From: CAZVKN01 sp964627035
GTDB taxonomy: Bacteria; Electryoneota; AABM5-125-24; Hatepunaeales; Hatepunaeaceae
DNA length: 64,000 bases
Direction: 5' to 3'
Assembly: GCA_964627035.1 (NCBI GenBank)
Contig: CAZVKN010000003.1
Span: forward strand, 1 to 64,000
Below are positions 17,157 to 26,549 of this stretch, one piece after another. Below the pieces are notes generated by a model. It was not told where the DNA came from and did not search any database. It saw only the letters and a program-made list of their open reading frames with translations. Both the position numbers and the translations under genes were made by a program. Position 1 is the stretch's first letter, and each line of letters opens with the position of its first letter.

Positions 17157-19499
17157 CTATTTACCACGCGGTTTCATTTCCAGCTTCATCTTCGGTTTTT
17201 TGGCATCAGTATCTTTTTTCTTATCTCCTTTGCCATCATCACTCTTATCCTTCTTCACCGTACGCGGTTCACCGAATTCAATTTTGTACTGCTTGCCATC
17301 CTTGGTAATCGTCTGAGTCTTACCTGGAGTAACCGGGACTTTTATCTTGTTTTCAGCAGTGATGCGCTTTGCCTGTTTGGCGCGGTCTTTTTTCCACTGC
17401 TTGCGCTCGGTGATCATCGGTTTCGGCAGCGGATCAATAAGGGACCAGACACGCTTGACCATAGATTCATTGTAGGTTACGTCATAGCTTTTTACCAGCT
17501 CTTTTTCCCATGTTTTCTTGATCTCTTTTTGACGTTTGAACGTCAGATCGGATTCAATCTGCTTGCGAGCTTCCTCGAACGTCTCCACCGTTTTAGGTTT
17601 TTTATCAATAAGCTTGATGATTGAATAGTTATCACCAACTTTGATCGGACCTGCCATTTCACCGGGGTTGAGCTTAAACGCCTGACGTGATACTTCACCA
17701 TATTCATCCTCAGTGAAGGGTCCTAACTTACCGCCCTTTCTCTTGGCTTTTTGACGCATGGTGTGGCGGCGAGCCAGTTTTGAGATGTCATCACCGTTCT
17801 TTATCATTCGATGGAACTGATTCGCTTTTTTCTCGCTGTTCACCATAATTTCATAGACAGTGGCTTTCGCAGGACTTGTGAACTCTTCGGTAATATTATC
17901 ATCGTAATACTTCTTCATCTGTTCTGCGCTCGGAGCGGCTTTTTCGTAGATCATCTCTTGCTCCACGACCGGCAGCAGAGAGTTGTCCAACGCCCTCTTT
18001 GCATCAGCTATAGCATCGGGATGCTTTGTGAACCCTGCTTCTTTTGCTTTCATTCCCAAGTATTTCGGCATTAATATCATCTCAATCATCTCATACAACG
18101 ACTCTTTACCTCTATCAAGATTTGGAGGCATACGGTGATCTCCAAATTGCTCTACGAGATCTTCTATCTTAAGACCACCCAGATTATCATCGGCGACAAT
18201 CAGTTCCCTCTCTTCAGCGGTAAACGAGCTGAACAGATTCATATTCTGAGGTGCAGATTTATCACTGAGCTTTTCAAACAGCAGATTTACAACATCCTCA
18301 TTGAACTTCATCTCCCGCTCTGCTTTCATACTTTCAATGAAGGCATCGGTGATAGCTTGAATAGTATCCCTGTGCACCCGTGACAATCTGGAATATACTC
18401 TTGAGCGGACATCCGGATCATCCAGGCTCGGTTCAGTGACCTTGAACTCGTGCAGTTTTATGATGTGATAGCCTTTGTATGAGCGGACAGGTCCTTTGAT
18501 CTCACCCGGTTCCATAGTCATTGCTACCTTCCAATAATCTTTCGGCATTGATCCCTTTGGAATTAAACCGACATAGCCGTTTACCCATGTGTTCTTGTCT
18601 TCGCTGTACTGCCTCGCCAATTGAGCAAAATCCGCACCTGCTTTTTCAACCTTTTTAAGAATGTCCTTTGCCCTCTCAAATGCCAAAAGCGTTTCAGCGG
18701 ATGTGGTTGAACGGCTGAGCTTCCCGACTTTTACGAGGATATGAGATGTAACTGCCCTGAGATTGGTAGGACGTTTATCGGTCTGTTGAACGATGTGATA
18801 GCCGTATCGTGTCCTGAAAGGTTGGGATATCTCATCCTTCTTCAATTTCCATGCAGCCTCCTGGAACTCATCAACCATCTTGCCCCAGCTAAAATAACCG
18901 AGATCACCGTGGAGTTTCCTGTCAATTGAACTGTCTTCGCTGTATTTGTCAACCAGAGATGTGAATTTTTTACCGCCTTGTACTTCGGAATAGATTTTCT
19001 GAATCTGTTCCCACGCTTTCAGTGTGTCTTCCGGGGTAGGATCAGAATCCAACTTAATCAAAATATGACGGCACCTGACCTCATCCTGATCATATTTCCA
19101 GAAGTCGTATAGCATCTCTTCAGTTATATAGCTATCCCTGATCTCTTCATTATACAGAAGCTCCGTAGCTTTCCTCTCCAACGCATCCTTGTAAGATTTT
19201 TCCATCTCTTCCCGCTTGGCATAATCAAGACGGTAGCCTTCAAGAATCTTGCAGTCCCGAATCACATATTCATTGAGAATCTTCATTCGTTCATCAAAGG
19301 GCTGCTTCTCTGCAGTAGGCTCGTTTCTGTGGCGCACCAGCATCTTATGCTTAAACTGTGCGACGGTCATGGATGTGTCACCCCATGTGGCGATAATTTC
19401 ACTATCTTTCACGCTTTCCTTGCTGCCACAGCCGGTTATTCCCTGCATCAGCAGCAGAGCAAATGCTATCGTCAAAGCGATATTCAGAATACGTTTCAT
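17157..19499 (-). CDS. Multi-domain parvulin-type peptidyl-prolyl isomerase lipoprotein
   Basis: 780 residues with a lipoprotein signal ending LLLMQGITGC. Three parvulin-like units can be seen. They are at about residue 135 (VRCRHILIKLDSDPT ... LGYFSWGKMVDEF ... RYGYHIVQQTDKRP), about 250 (AVTSHILVKVGKL ... GYVGLIPKGSMPKDY ... YKGYHIIKLHEF) and about 560 (AKATVYEIMVNSE ... GGKLGPFTEDEYGEVS ... IIKLIDKKP), the last more diverged. Helical SurA_N/PrsA-like segments lie between them. The last 110 residues are very Lys-rich and low complexity. At 780 residues it is much longer than SurA. It is first in a run of three envelope folding factors. A family A repeat separates it from the next gene. Confidence 0.85.
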   Translation of the reverse strand: MKRILNIALTIAFALLLMQGITGCGSKESVKDSEIIATWGDTSMTVAQFKHKMLVRHRNEPTAEKQPFDERMKILNEYVIRDCKILEGYRLDYAKREEMEKSYKDALERKATELLYNEEIRDSYITEEMLYDFWKYDQDEVRCRHILIKLDSDPTPEDTLKAWEQIQKIYSEVQGGKKFTSLVDKYSEDSSIDRKLHGDLGYFSWGKMVDEFQEAAWKLKKDEISQPFRTRYGYHIVQQTDKRPTNLRAVTSHILVKVGKLSRSTTSAETLLAFERAKDILKKVEKAGADFAQLARQYSEDKNTWVNGYVGLIPKGSMPKDYWKVAMTMEPGEIKGPVRSYKGYHIIKLHEFKVTEPSLDDPDVRSRVYSRLSRVHRDTIQAITDAFIESMKAEREMKFNEDVVNLLFEKLSDKSAPQNMNLFSSFTAEERELIVADDNLGGLKIEDLVEQFGDHRMPPNLDRGKESLYEMIEMILMPKYLGMKAKEAGFTKHPDAIADAKRALDNSLLPVVEQEMIYEKAAPSAEQMKKYYDDNITEEFTSPAKATVYEIMVNSEKKANQFHRMIKNGDDISKLARRHTMRQKAKRKGGKLGPFTEDEYGEVSRQAFKLNPGEMAGPIKVGDNYSIIKLIDKKPKTVETFEEARKQIESDLTFKRQKEIKKTWEKELVKSYDVTYNESMVKRVWSLIDPLPKPMITERKQWKKDRAKQAKRITAENKIKVPVTPGKTQTITKDGKQYKIEFGEPRTVKKDKSDDGKGDKKKDTDAKKPKMKLEMKPRGK

Positions 19500-19537
19500 G
19501 ATTCTATCCTGTTTTCTGATTTAAGAGTATTAACTTT

Positions 19538-19587
19538 GTAGTGATCTTGTTTCAAGCCGACGTCGTGGTTGAGACAACCACGACTAC
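19538..19587. repeat. Family A repeat, copy 3 (left half degenerate)
   Basis: The right half keeps GTCGTGGTTG/CAACCACGAC. The left half has decayed (GTAGTGATCTTGTTTCAAG) and merges with a short motif, TAACTTTGTAGTGAT, that recurs at 31361 and 62520. Confidence 0.7.
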
Positions 19588-19718
19588 AAATTTAATGCGG
19601 CTGCAAAATTAACAGCTCTCTAATTTTAGTTTCGTTTTTTGATGAATATGTTATTTCTAAATTACAGCCGGTTATCGGTTTCTATTTGGACAGTGCCTCA
19701 AAGAAACAATTAGCTTAC

Positions 19719-22700
19719 TCAAACTTTCAATTTACCGTTTCGAGTGAGGTGAAGCAACATATTTCGTGTCTGAATTAACCTGTCCTTTGAAGTCAGTCGG
19801 TAAATTATCTCAATGTTCTTCCCGATTCTGAATTCGATCTGTTCAGGATCAATCTCTGTGACGATTGATCTTAACAGCCGCTGATTTTTTACCTGATCAT
19901 CTCCGGACGGTAGGTTGACGACACCTATCAGAGTTGACTTTTCTACAATCAACCTTTTCAACCGAGCCAGGCGACATAACTGTTTTAACCGTGTGATTTC
20001 AAAAAGGTTTCGCGTCGGTACAGGCATTTTGCCGAATCTGTCCTTAATTTCTTCTGAGAGGAGTTCGATTTCCTCCATGTCTTCCGCGAGTGACAGACGG
20101 TGATAAAAATGATAGCGAAGGTCTCCGTCCTCAATATAGTCGTGCGATATTAGTGCAGGACCGTCATAGTCAATTTTTATCTCGCCTGCATCGAGATCAT
20201 CAGTATCTTCAACTGTCCCTTTTAACTCCTGCACGGTATCATTTAGCATTCGTGTGTAAAGCTCAAACCCGACTGCATTGATATAGCCGGACTGCTGTGA
20301 TCCGAGCAGGTTTCCTGCACCACGGATTTCAAGATCCCGCATCGCGATCTTCAGACCACTGCCCAGATCTGTCAATTCAGACAGAGTTGACAACCGCTGT
20401 TTGGCTTCGGTGGTGGTAGCTAATCTCGGTGGAGTGAGAAGATAGGCATAAGCCTGTCGGTTGCTTCTCCCTATCCGACCACGTATCTGATAAAGTTGAG
20501 CCAGACCGAGGCGGTCTGCGCGGTTTACGATTAAGGTGTTGGCATTGGGAATATCTATGCCGGATTCAATAATCGTTGTTGTGATCAACACATCATAGTT
20601 ATAATTCATGAAGTTCAGCATCACATTTTCGAGCTGCCTCTCCGGCATCTGACCATGTGCGACTACGAATCGAACCTCCGGCAGCAATCGTTCCAGCATG
20701 GTTTGAACTGCGTAGATAGATTCGACCCTGTTATGGAGGAAAAACACCTGACCGTTTCTGTCAACTTCACGCAGAATTGCCTCGCGAATCAGATTTTCGG
20801 AGAACGGATATATGTCCGTCTGTATGGGCAGCCTGTCAACGGGTGGTGTGTTTATCTGCGAGGTGTCTCGCGCACCCATCAGCGCCAGATGTAACGTACG
20901 GGGGATCGGGGTGGCTGTCATTGTCAGCACGCCGACATTTGTCTTTAGTTGTTTCAGCTTTTCTTTATGCCGGACTCCGAAACGATGTTCCTCATCTACT
21001 ATAACCAGACCAAGCTTTTTGAATCTGACATCTTTTGACAGCAGACGGTGAGTGCCGATGACAATGTCCATCTGCCCGTTTCCAAGTTCAGCGATTATCT
21101 GTTTTTGCTCGGTCGGGGTGCGAAAGCGTGACAGCATCTCAATCCTGACAGGATAGGCGCCCAACCGCTCGCGGAATGTCTCATAATGCTGCTGGGCTAA
21201 AATCGTTGTCGGAACCAATATCGCCACCTGAAACGAGTCCTGCACTATCTTGAAAGCTGATCTGACCGCCACTTCCGTTTTTCCAAACCCGACATCACCG
21301 CAGAGCAACCTATCCATCGGATATGTTGCTTCCAGGTCGCGTTTTATCTCTGAAGTCGCATCAATCTGACCGGGTGTATCCTCAAACTCAAATGAGTCCT
21401 CCATTTCCTTTTGCCAATGTGTATCCTCAGAAAATGCGTGCCCTTTGATAATTTTTCGCTGAGCATACAGTTTCAGCAGTTCTCCTGCCATATCTTCGAG
21501 GGCTTTGCGGGTCCGTTTTTTTGTTCTCGCCCACTCGCCGGTTCCGAGACGTGAAATTTTCGGTTTGACCCCACCGGATGCTCCCATGTACTTCTCTACC
21601 AGACCGAAATTCTCAACCGGAATGTAGAGGATGTTTCCCTCTTTATACTTGATGCGAAGACATTCACGTGATTGGCTGCGCACCTTCACAGCCTGAAGTC
21701 CTTCATAGATTCCGATCCCGTGATCGCTGTGCACAACCATATCACCGATCTTCAGCGAAGTCCTGTCAAATTGAACCGCTTTTCGTCTGAAGCGTGTATG
21801 GAGTGATTTCAGCCTCCGTCTGTTGAACAGCTTGTGTGATGTCAACAGAGCAACATCTGACTTTGTGAGCAGGAAGCCGCTGGATACAGAAATTTCTGCT
21901 ATGAGCAGCTCGTGCAGCTCTTCTTCAAGAAACAGCTCTTCCAACCGCTCTTTTTCACCGCTGCTTTCCGCAGCGATCCAAACTTCACCGTAAGATCCGA
22001 GCATCTTTTTCAGTCGAACCGGCAATTGCTCCAAACCGGACAGAGTCGGATCCGGAGTTCTCGCATTGAAATCAATCGTGACGGCACGACTTTTCCGTTT
22101 CAGATGTTTATGGAATGCTCCTGCGAAGGTTATCTGCTGATACGACTCTGCTTTTGAGAGGATTTCTTCAAACGACATATAAGCAGCCATCGGCGGCAGC
22201 TTGTCCATTGACCGGCTTTTTGAATGTGATTTTTTTGCCAGATCGTGAAATTTCTCGATGCGAGCCTCAATCTCATCCATCTCCATCCAGAACAGGATCG
22301 CATCATCCTGCAGCAGAGACAGGAGATCACCGCTTGAATTGCCGGATTTCTCATCAATGAGCAGAACGATTTCGTCCAGTTCGCCGACGCTTCGCTGTGT
22401 AGTGGGTTCAAACGATCTCAAGCTGACAATCTCATCTCCGTCGAGTTCCATTCTTACCGGTTTTTCATAGCCGAAGGGAAACAGATCAACCAATCCACCT
22501 CTGACGGCATACTGTCCCTGACTATCAATTAGTCGTTCACGTTTATATTCAGCCTTAGCAAGATAGATCAGCAGTGCGTCTCTGTCAATTTCGTCACCGA
22601 CGCAGTAGCGGTGGGTATGATCTTCAATCCATTCCCGATCCGGTCCTCGTTCCAGCAGCGATTCCGGTTGAGTGACCATGATGGTCGGTTTTCCGGTGCG

Positions 22701-23030
22701 CAGCCGAATCAGAGCGTCCACCCGCTCGTTTCTTGGACCTTTGCCGATTGGAACCGTCTCAAACGGATAGAGATGCGCCGGAGGCAGAAATCCTATACTT
22801 TTTGAGCCGACGATTGATGAGAGATCATCCAACATTGTTTCAGCACTCAATGGTCCGGATGTTACGATCAGTATGGTTCTACCGATGGTGTCAAACAGAT
22901 CGGAGATGATGAAAGAGGAGAGTGCTCCCACCAATCCGCGCAGTTCAATTGATTGACTTTCTCCCTCAATCAACTGCTTAAGCTTGATTGAGGGCTCTAA
23001 ATTATTTATCGTGTGGCGTACGGATTTCAT
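19719..23030 (-). CDS. mfd: Transcription-repair coupling factor
   Basis: 1103 residues, a normal Mfd length. Mfd removes RNA polymerase stalled at DNA lesions and recruits UvrA. Order of domains: UvrB-like N-terminal module (about 1-330); CarD-type polymerase-interaction domain at about 425-520 (LKIGDMVVHSDHGIGIYEGL, YIPVENFGLVEKY); RecG-like translocase with Walker A in CGDVGFGKTEVAVR, DEEHRFG box, TMTATPIPRT and RIGRSNRQAYAYLL; C-terminal TRCF domain (about 960-1060). All motifs look intact. It is divergent from the NYN-domain gene, with a family A repeat in the gap. Confidence 0.97.
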   Translation of the reverse strand: MKSVRHTINNLEPSIKLKQLIEGESQSIELRGLVGALSSFIISDLFDTIGRTILIVTSGPLSAETMLDDLSSIVGSKSIGFLPPAHLYPFETVPIGKGPRNERVDALIRLRTGKPTIMVTQPESLLERGPDREWIEDHTHRYCVGDEIDRDALLIYLAKAEYKRERLIDSQGQYAVRGGLVDLFPFGYEKPVRMELDGDEIVSLRSFEPTTQRSVGELDEIVLLIDEKSGNSSGDLLSLLQDDAILFWMEMDEIEARIEKFHDLAKKSHSKSRSMDKLPPMAAYMSFEEILSKAESYQQITFAGAFHKHLKRKSRAVTIDFNARTPDPTLSGLEQLPVRLKKMLGSYGEVWIAAESSGEKERLEELFLEEELHELLIAEISVSSGFLLTKSDVALLTSHKLFNRRRLKSLHTRFRRKAVQFDRTSLKIGDMVVHSDHGIGIYEGLQAVKVRSQSRECLRIKYKEGNILYIPVENFGLVEKYMGASGGVKPKISRLGTGEWARTKKRTRKALEDMAGELLKLYAQRKIIKGHAFSEDTHWQKEMEDSFEFEDTPGQIDATSEIKRDLEATYPMDRLLCGDVGFGKTEVAVRSAFKIVQDSFQVAILVPTTILAQQHYETFRERLGAYPVRIEMLSRFRTPTEQKQIIAELGNGQMDIVIGTHRLLSKDVRFKKLGLVIVDEEHRFGVRHKEKLKQLKTNVGVLTMTATPIPRTLHLALMGARDTSQINTPPVDRLPIQTDIYPFSENLIREAILREVDRNGQVFFLHNRVESIYAVQTMLERLLPEVRFVVAHGQMPERQLENVMLNFMNYNYDVLITTTIIESGIDIPNANTLIVNRADRLGLAQLYQIRGRIGRSNRQAYAYLLTPPRLATTTEAKQRLSTLSELTDLGSGLKIAMRDLEIRGAGNLLGSQQSGYINAVGFELYTRMLNDTVQELKGTVEDTDDLDAGEIKIDYDGPALISHDYIEDGDLRYHFYHRLSLAEDMEEIELLSEEIKDRFGKMPVPTRNLFEITRLKQLCRLARLKRLIVEKSTLIGVVNLPSGDDQVKNQRLLRSIVTEIDPEQIEFRIGKNIEIIYRLTSKDRLIQTRNMLLHLTRNGKLKV

Positions 23031-23335
23031 TTTATTTCAGTGAAATGACCAACAGAGATTGATGTTGTACGTTCATTATTAGGTAAGCCTGCTGAATCTC
23101 GTGATTTTTCCATTTGTAGTCGGGCTTGTCCAAAGCCCGATGTCGTGGCTGTGACAGCCACCACTACAACATTACTACTTGATTAACAGTCTCAAACAAA
23201 TCAATATTTTCTGAGCAGATTTGAAAAACGTCATTCAGATCTACCGTCTCTTAAATCGAAACGGCATTTGAATCTCAAATATAGCTCTAAAATCTAATAG
23301 ATCAACAGACCACATCAAAATATAGGTGGTGACAT
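23031..23335. other. Divergent intergenic region, mfd / NYN gene
   Basis: 305 bp that must hold both promoters. The only clear structure is the family A repeat at 23116-23167. No confident promoter hexamers were picked out. GGTGG lies just before the NYN start. Confidence 0.5.
23116..23167. repeat. Family A repeat, copy 4 (inverted orientation)
   Basis: Reads GTCGGGCTTG/CAAAGCCCGA first and GTGGCTGT/ACAGCCAC second, ends GTAG and CTAC. The second hairpin carries compensating changes relative to other copies (GTGGTTG to GTGGCTG with CAACCAC to CAGCCAC). Confidence 0.8.
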
Positions 23336-24040
23336 ATGAATCGTATTGCGATATTAATAGACGGTAATAATTTTTATAAAGGGTGTCAGTTAAATTTCAA
23401 CCGCACAGATGTAGATTTCCGCAAACTGGGTGATAAGTTTTGTAAGGCTGTTAACGGTGATTTGCTGCGCACCTACTATTATAACGCCTATGTATCCAAA
23501 TCAATTGACCCGTCAGGCTACCAGAGGCAACAGAAGTTTTTTGACAACCTCCGTGCCACACCGTTTATTACACTGAAGTTAGGTCATCTCGTTTACCACC
23601 GCTTAAGAAATGATCAAGGCGGATCTACTTCTCAATACTTCCCGACAGAAAAAGGGATTGATGTGCAGATTGCCGTTGATATGATTAGGCTGGGACTGCT
23701 GAAATCGTGCGAGGGTGTGGTGTTGGTGAGCGGGGACAGCGACTACATTTATGCAGTTAGGTTTGCCAAAGATCTCGGCTGCAATATCTATGTCGCATCA
23801 TTTCCTTTGGGTGGTTCTACGGAGCTGCGAAACGAAGGCGATGAATTTATTATGATGGATTACAATTTTGTGCAGGACTGCTTTATCCGCTCCATGCCGC
23901 CGTACGTTCGCCGCGACAACAGTCAGCAGGCTGCAAAGCCGACCGGATTCACCGTCAACGACGATAAGTTCAGCAACAACAGCGGCAAAGACAGTTTGCC
24001 TGAAATCAGTCAGGACGAAATTCAGGATGTGAGCGGGTGA
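23336..24040 (+). CDS. NYN domain (LabA/DUF88-like) predicted ribonuclease
   Basis: 234 residues. The NYN (PIN-like) nuclease fold is shown by RIAILIDGNNFYKG (first acidic residue), EKGIDVQIAVDMIRLG (second) and GVVLVSGDSDYIYAVRFAKDLG (third and fourth), then an IYVASF strand. The acidic cluster that binds metal is intact, so activity on RNA is plausible. The last 50 residues are polar and probably disordered. It is monocistronic: divergent from mfd and convergent with mutS2, with family A repeats on both sides. No antitoxin-like partner is visible. Confidence 0.85.
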   Translation: MNRIAILIDGNNFYKGCQLNFNRTDVDFRKLGDKFCKAVNGDLLRTYYYNAYVSKSIDPSGYQRQQKFFDNLRATPFITLKLGHLVYHRLRNDQGGSTSQYFPTEKGIDVQIAVDMIRLGLLKSCEGVVLVSGDSDYIYAVRFAKDLGCNIYVASFPLGGSTELRNEGDEFIMMDYNFVQDCFIRSMPPYVRRDNSQQAAKPTGFTVNDDKFSNNSGKDSLPEISQDEIQDVSG

Positions 24041-24063
24041 TAACGATGAAGGTGCCTATTTTT

Positions 24064-24115
24064 TAGTCGTGGTTGTCTCAACCACGACATCGGGCTTTGG
24101 AACAAGCCCGACTAC
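24064..24115. repeat. Family A repeat, copy 5
   Basis: GTCGTGGTTG/CAACCACGAC then TCGGGCTT/AAGCCCGA, ending CTAC. It lies in the 92-bp gap between convergent NYN and mutS2 genes. Confidence 0.85.
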
Positions 24116-24132
24116 AGCAATGATAGATCCCT

Positions 24133-26535
24133 TTATTTAGTTTTTATCTGAACAATGGTAATCCCGAAGTCACCCTCACCATGCTTGCCAAAACGATAAG
24201 ACTTGACAAACTTATGTCTTTTAAGGTAATCCCGGACGCTGTTTGACAATATCCCGTCACCCTTACCGTGAATTATACCAAGCTGTTCTCTGCCGACGGC
24301 ATAGCCATCTGCGATATACCGATCAACCTTTTCCAACGCATCTTCCATATTTAACCCGCGTATATTCAGCTCAAGTGGAACATCAGGAAGTTTAGGCATA
24401 ATCCTAACCTGCGGTTTGCTCTCCTCAGGCGGCTTAACCACATTTACCCTGTTTTTAGCAACCCAAATCTGAACGGATCCGACAGCAACACAAACACGAT
24501 CACCTTTATCGTTCATAGCACTGATCTCACCGGTAGTGCTTGTCCCGTCCACCGTGACTATGTCACCGATTTCCGGCTGCTTTTGAATAAACTTAGGCTT
24601 GCGTCGCTTCCGCTTTTTAAGCTTTGGCGGCTTAAGATCGGATGTGTCCAAGACAGACATATCTGTCTTTTTGTCAAGTGAAAGACTGTCTTCTATATTG
24701 GCTAAAGTCTTATGTGCTTTTTTTATGGAACCCTTATCAGCTCGTTTTTCTCTTATCTCCTTGACAACCGATTCAACAGTTTTCCGAGCCTGTGAGAGGA
24801 TTTCCTGCGCTGTGGCTTTAGCTTTCTTTTTTAGGTTTTTTTCACGTTCCCTGAGCTTGCCGAGTCTTCTATTATACTCTTCCTCATAATTTGTTAAGGC
24901 GGCAGCCTGTTTTTTCTCATCAATCACCAACCGATCATAGCTGCGCATCTTTTCAGTCAAGTTCATTATGAGGTCTTCCAGTTCAGCTCGATCTGAGCCG
25001 AGAACCTGTCGCGCACGATCAATAATCTGATTCGACAGTCCGACACGGCTCGCAATCTCAAGCGCATAGCTTGATCCCGGAATCTTGGCATGAAAACGGT
25101 ATGTCGGGCTCAGAGTCTTTCTGTCAAACTCCATAGAGCCGTTAGCACACCCGTCTGTTGAATGAGCGAACGATTTTAGAGCACTGTGATGAGTTGTCAC
25201 GATGGTGGGAATTTTATGCTTAATCAACCGCTCAAGTATGGCAATTGACAGAGATGATCCCTCATGTGGATCAGTTCCGGATCCGATCTCGTCAATCAGC
25301 ACCAGCGATCTTGTATGTGTTGTCTTGACTATTTCGTTCAGGCGTGAAGCGTGAGCGGTAAAAGTAGATAGATCATCGCTGATAGACTGCTGATCACCGA
25401 TATCCGCTTGAAAGTCAGTGTAGAGAGGGACTTCCGACCCGGGTAGAGCAGGGATTGGAAGTCCGCATGCGACCATCAATGCGAGCAATCCTACACATTT
25501 GATAGCGACCGTCTTTCCCCCGGCGTTCGGACCGGAAATTACCAGCGTAGTCCAGCCTACACCAAGTTCCAGATTCAAGGGCACAACCTTCCGCTCACCT
25601 GCCAGCACCATGAGAGGGTGTCTGCCCATGATTAAGCGCAATGTACCGCCTTTCGTTACCGTTGGAATGAGTGAGTCAAGTTTTTCCGAAAGCTGAGCCT
25701 TTGCCCATAGGATGTCAAGATCTGTTAGAACCTGACGGTTCAGGTCAATTTGATCCAGGTTATCCCGCACATGCTCGGTCAGTTCCAATAAGATCCGGCG
25801 AATTTCATCTCTTTCCGCCAACTCAAGCGCTCGAAACTCGTTGCCGAGGTCTATAATTTCCAACGGTTCAATGAAAAGTGTGCCTCCTGTTGATGAGCGA
25901 TCCTGAACAATACCCTTGACGCGGTGAACTGAATCCGACCGAACAGGCAGCACATATCTACCGCCACGAATGGTGAATGAGTCGTCACGGAGAGCACTGG
26001 TTTTTTTTAATCGAGGCAGCATGGAGGTCAATTTGCGTCTGATTCTGTCCTGCTGTACTGTTATTGTGCGTCTGATGCGGGTCAGTTCGCGCGACGCTCG
26101 GTCGTGGATGGTTGCGTCCGGCTGGATGGAACGGCTAAGCTTTTGCTCAAGCTCTTTTATCGGGATTAACTGTGCGGCAAGCTTGACGACCTTTGGCATC
26201 TGTTCACGATTTTTTGTCAGTACTTTATGAACGGTGGATTGAACGCGCAGGTGATGCAGTACTACAAGCAACTCTTCGGCGTGAAGCAGCGAACCGGTAA
26301 CCGTTACCTTCTTAAGAATAGAGCGGATATCCCGCAATCCGCCCTCGCCAAATCCGCCGCCACGGAGGATCAAACCTCTCACTTCCTCAACACGATCCAT
26401 CTCATTTCTGACCCAGCCGATATCTTTGCTTGGGGATAGAGATCTCAAACGATCTACTGTCTCATCGTACGATGCGAGTTTGGTTAGTTCATCACACAGT
26501 TGGGGGAATTCAAGGGCTTGCAGCGATCTCTGCAT
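24133..26535 (-). CDS. mutS2: MutS2 family ATPase with Smr nuclease domain
   Basis: 800 residues. MutS2 proteins act on branched DNA and, in some bacteria, on collided ribosomes. They are not the mismatch-recognition MutS. A helical lever/clamp occupies about 1-290. The ABC-type ATPase follows, with Walker A VISGPNAGGKTVAIK and Walker B LVLIDEIGSGTDPHEG. Next is a long coiled coil (about 515-630, KLREREKNLKKKAKATAQ). A KOW-like segment (GDIVTVDGTSTTGEISAMN) leads to a C-terminal Smr domain with LNIRGLNMEDALEKVDRYI and the HGKGDGILSNSV loop. All signature elements are present. It lies 14 bp downstream of the CvpA-family gene, in an rpsU-cvpA-mutS2 operon. Confidence 0.96.
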   Translation of the reverse strand: MQRSLQALEFPQLCDELTKLASYDETVDRLRSLSPSKDIGWVRNEMDRVEEVRGLILRGGGFGEGGLRDIRSILKKVTVTGSLLHAEELLVVLHHLRVQSTVHKVLTKNREQMPKVVKLAAQLIPIKELEQKLSRSIQPDATIHDRASRELTRIRRTITVQQDRIRRKLTSMLPRLKKTSALRDDSFTIRGGRYVLPVRSDSVHRVKGIVQDRSSTGGTLFIEPLEIIDLGNEFRALELAERDEIRRILLELTEHVRDNLDQIDLNRQVLTDLDILWAKAQLSEKLDSLIPTVTKGGTLRLIMGRHPLMVLAGERKVVPLNLELGVGWTTLVISGPNAGGKTVAIKCVGLLALMVACGLPIPALPGSEVPLYTDFQADIGDQQSISDDLSTFTAHASRLNEIVKTTHTRSLVLIDEIGSGTDPHEGSSLSIAILERLIKHKIPTIVTTHHSALKSFAHSTDGCANGSMEFDRKTLSPTYRFHAKIPGSSYALEIASRVGLSNQIIDRARQVLGSDRAELEDLIMNLTEKMRSYDRLVIDEKKQAAALTNYEEEYNRRLGKLREREKNLKKKAKATAQEILSQARKTVESVVKEIREKRADKGSIKKAHKTLANIEDSLSLDKKTDMSVLDTSDLKPPKLKKRKRRKPKFIQKQPEIGDIVTVDGTSTTGEISAMNDKGDRVCVAVGSVQIWVAKNRVNVVKPPEESKPQVRIMPKLPDVPLELNIRGLNMEDALEKVDRYIADGYAVGREQLGIIHGKGDGILSNSVRDYLKRHKFVKSYRFGKHGEGDFGITIVQIKTK

Positions 26536-26549
26536 AAAGGGGAGTGGAT

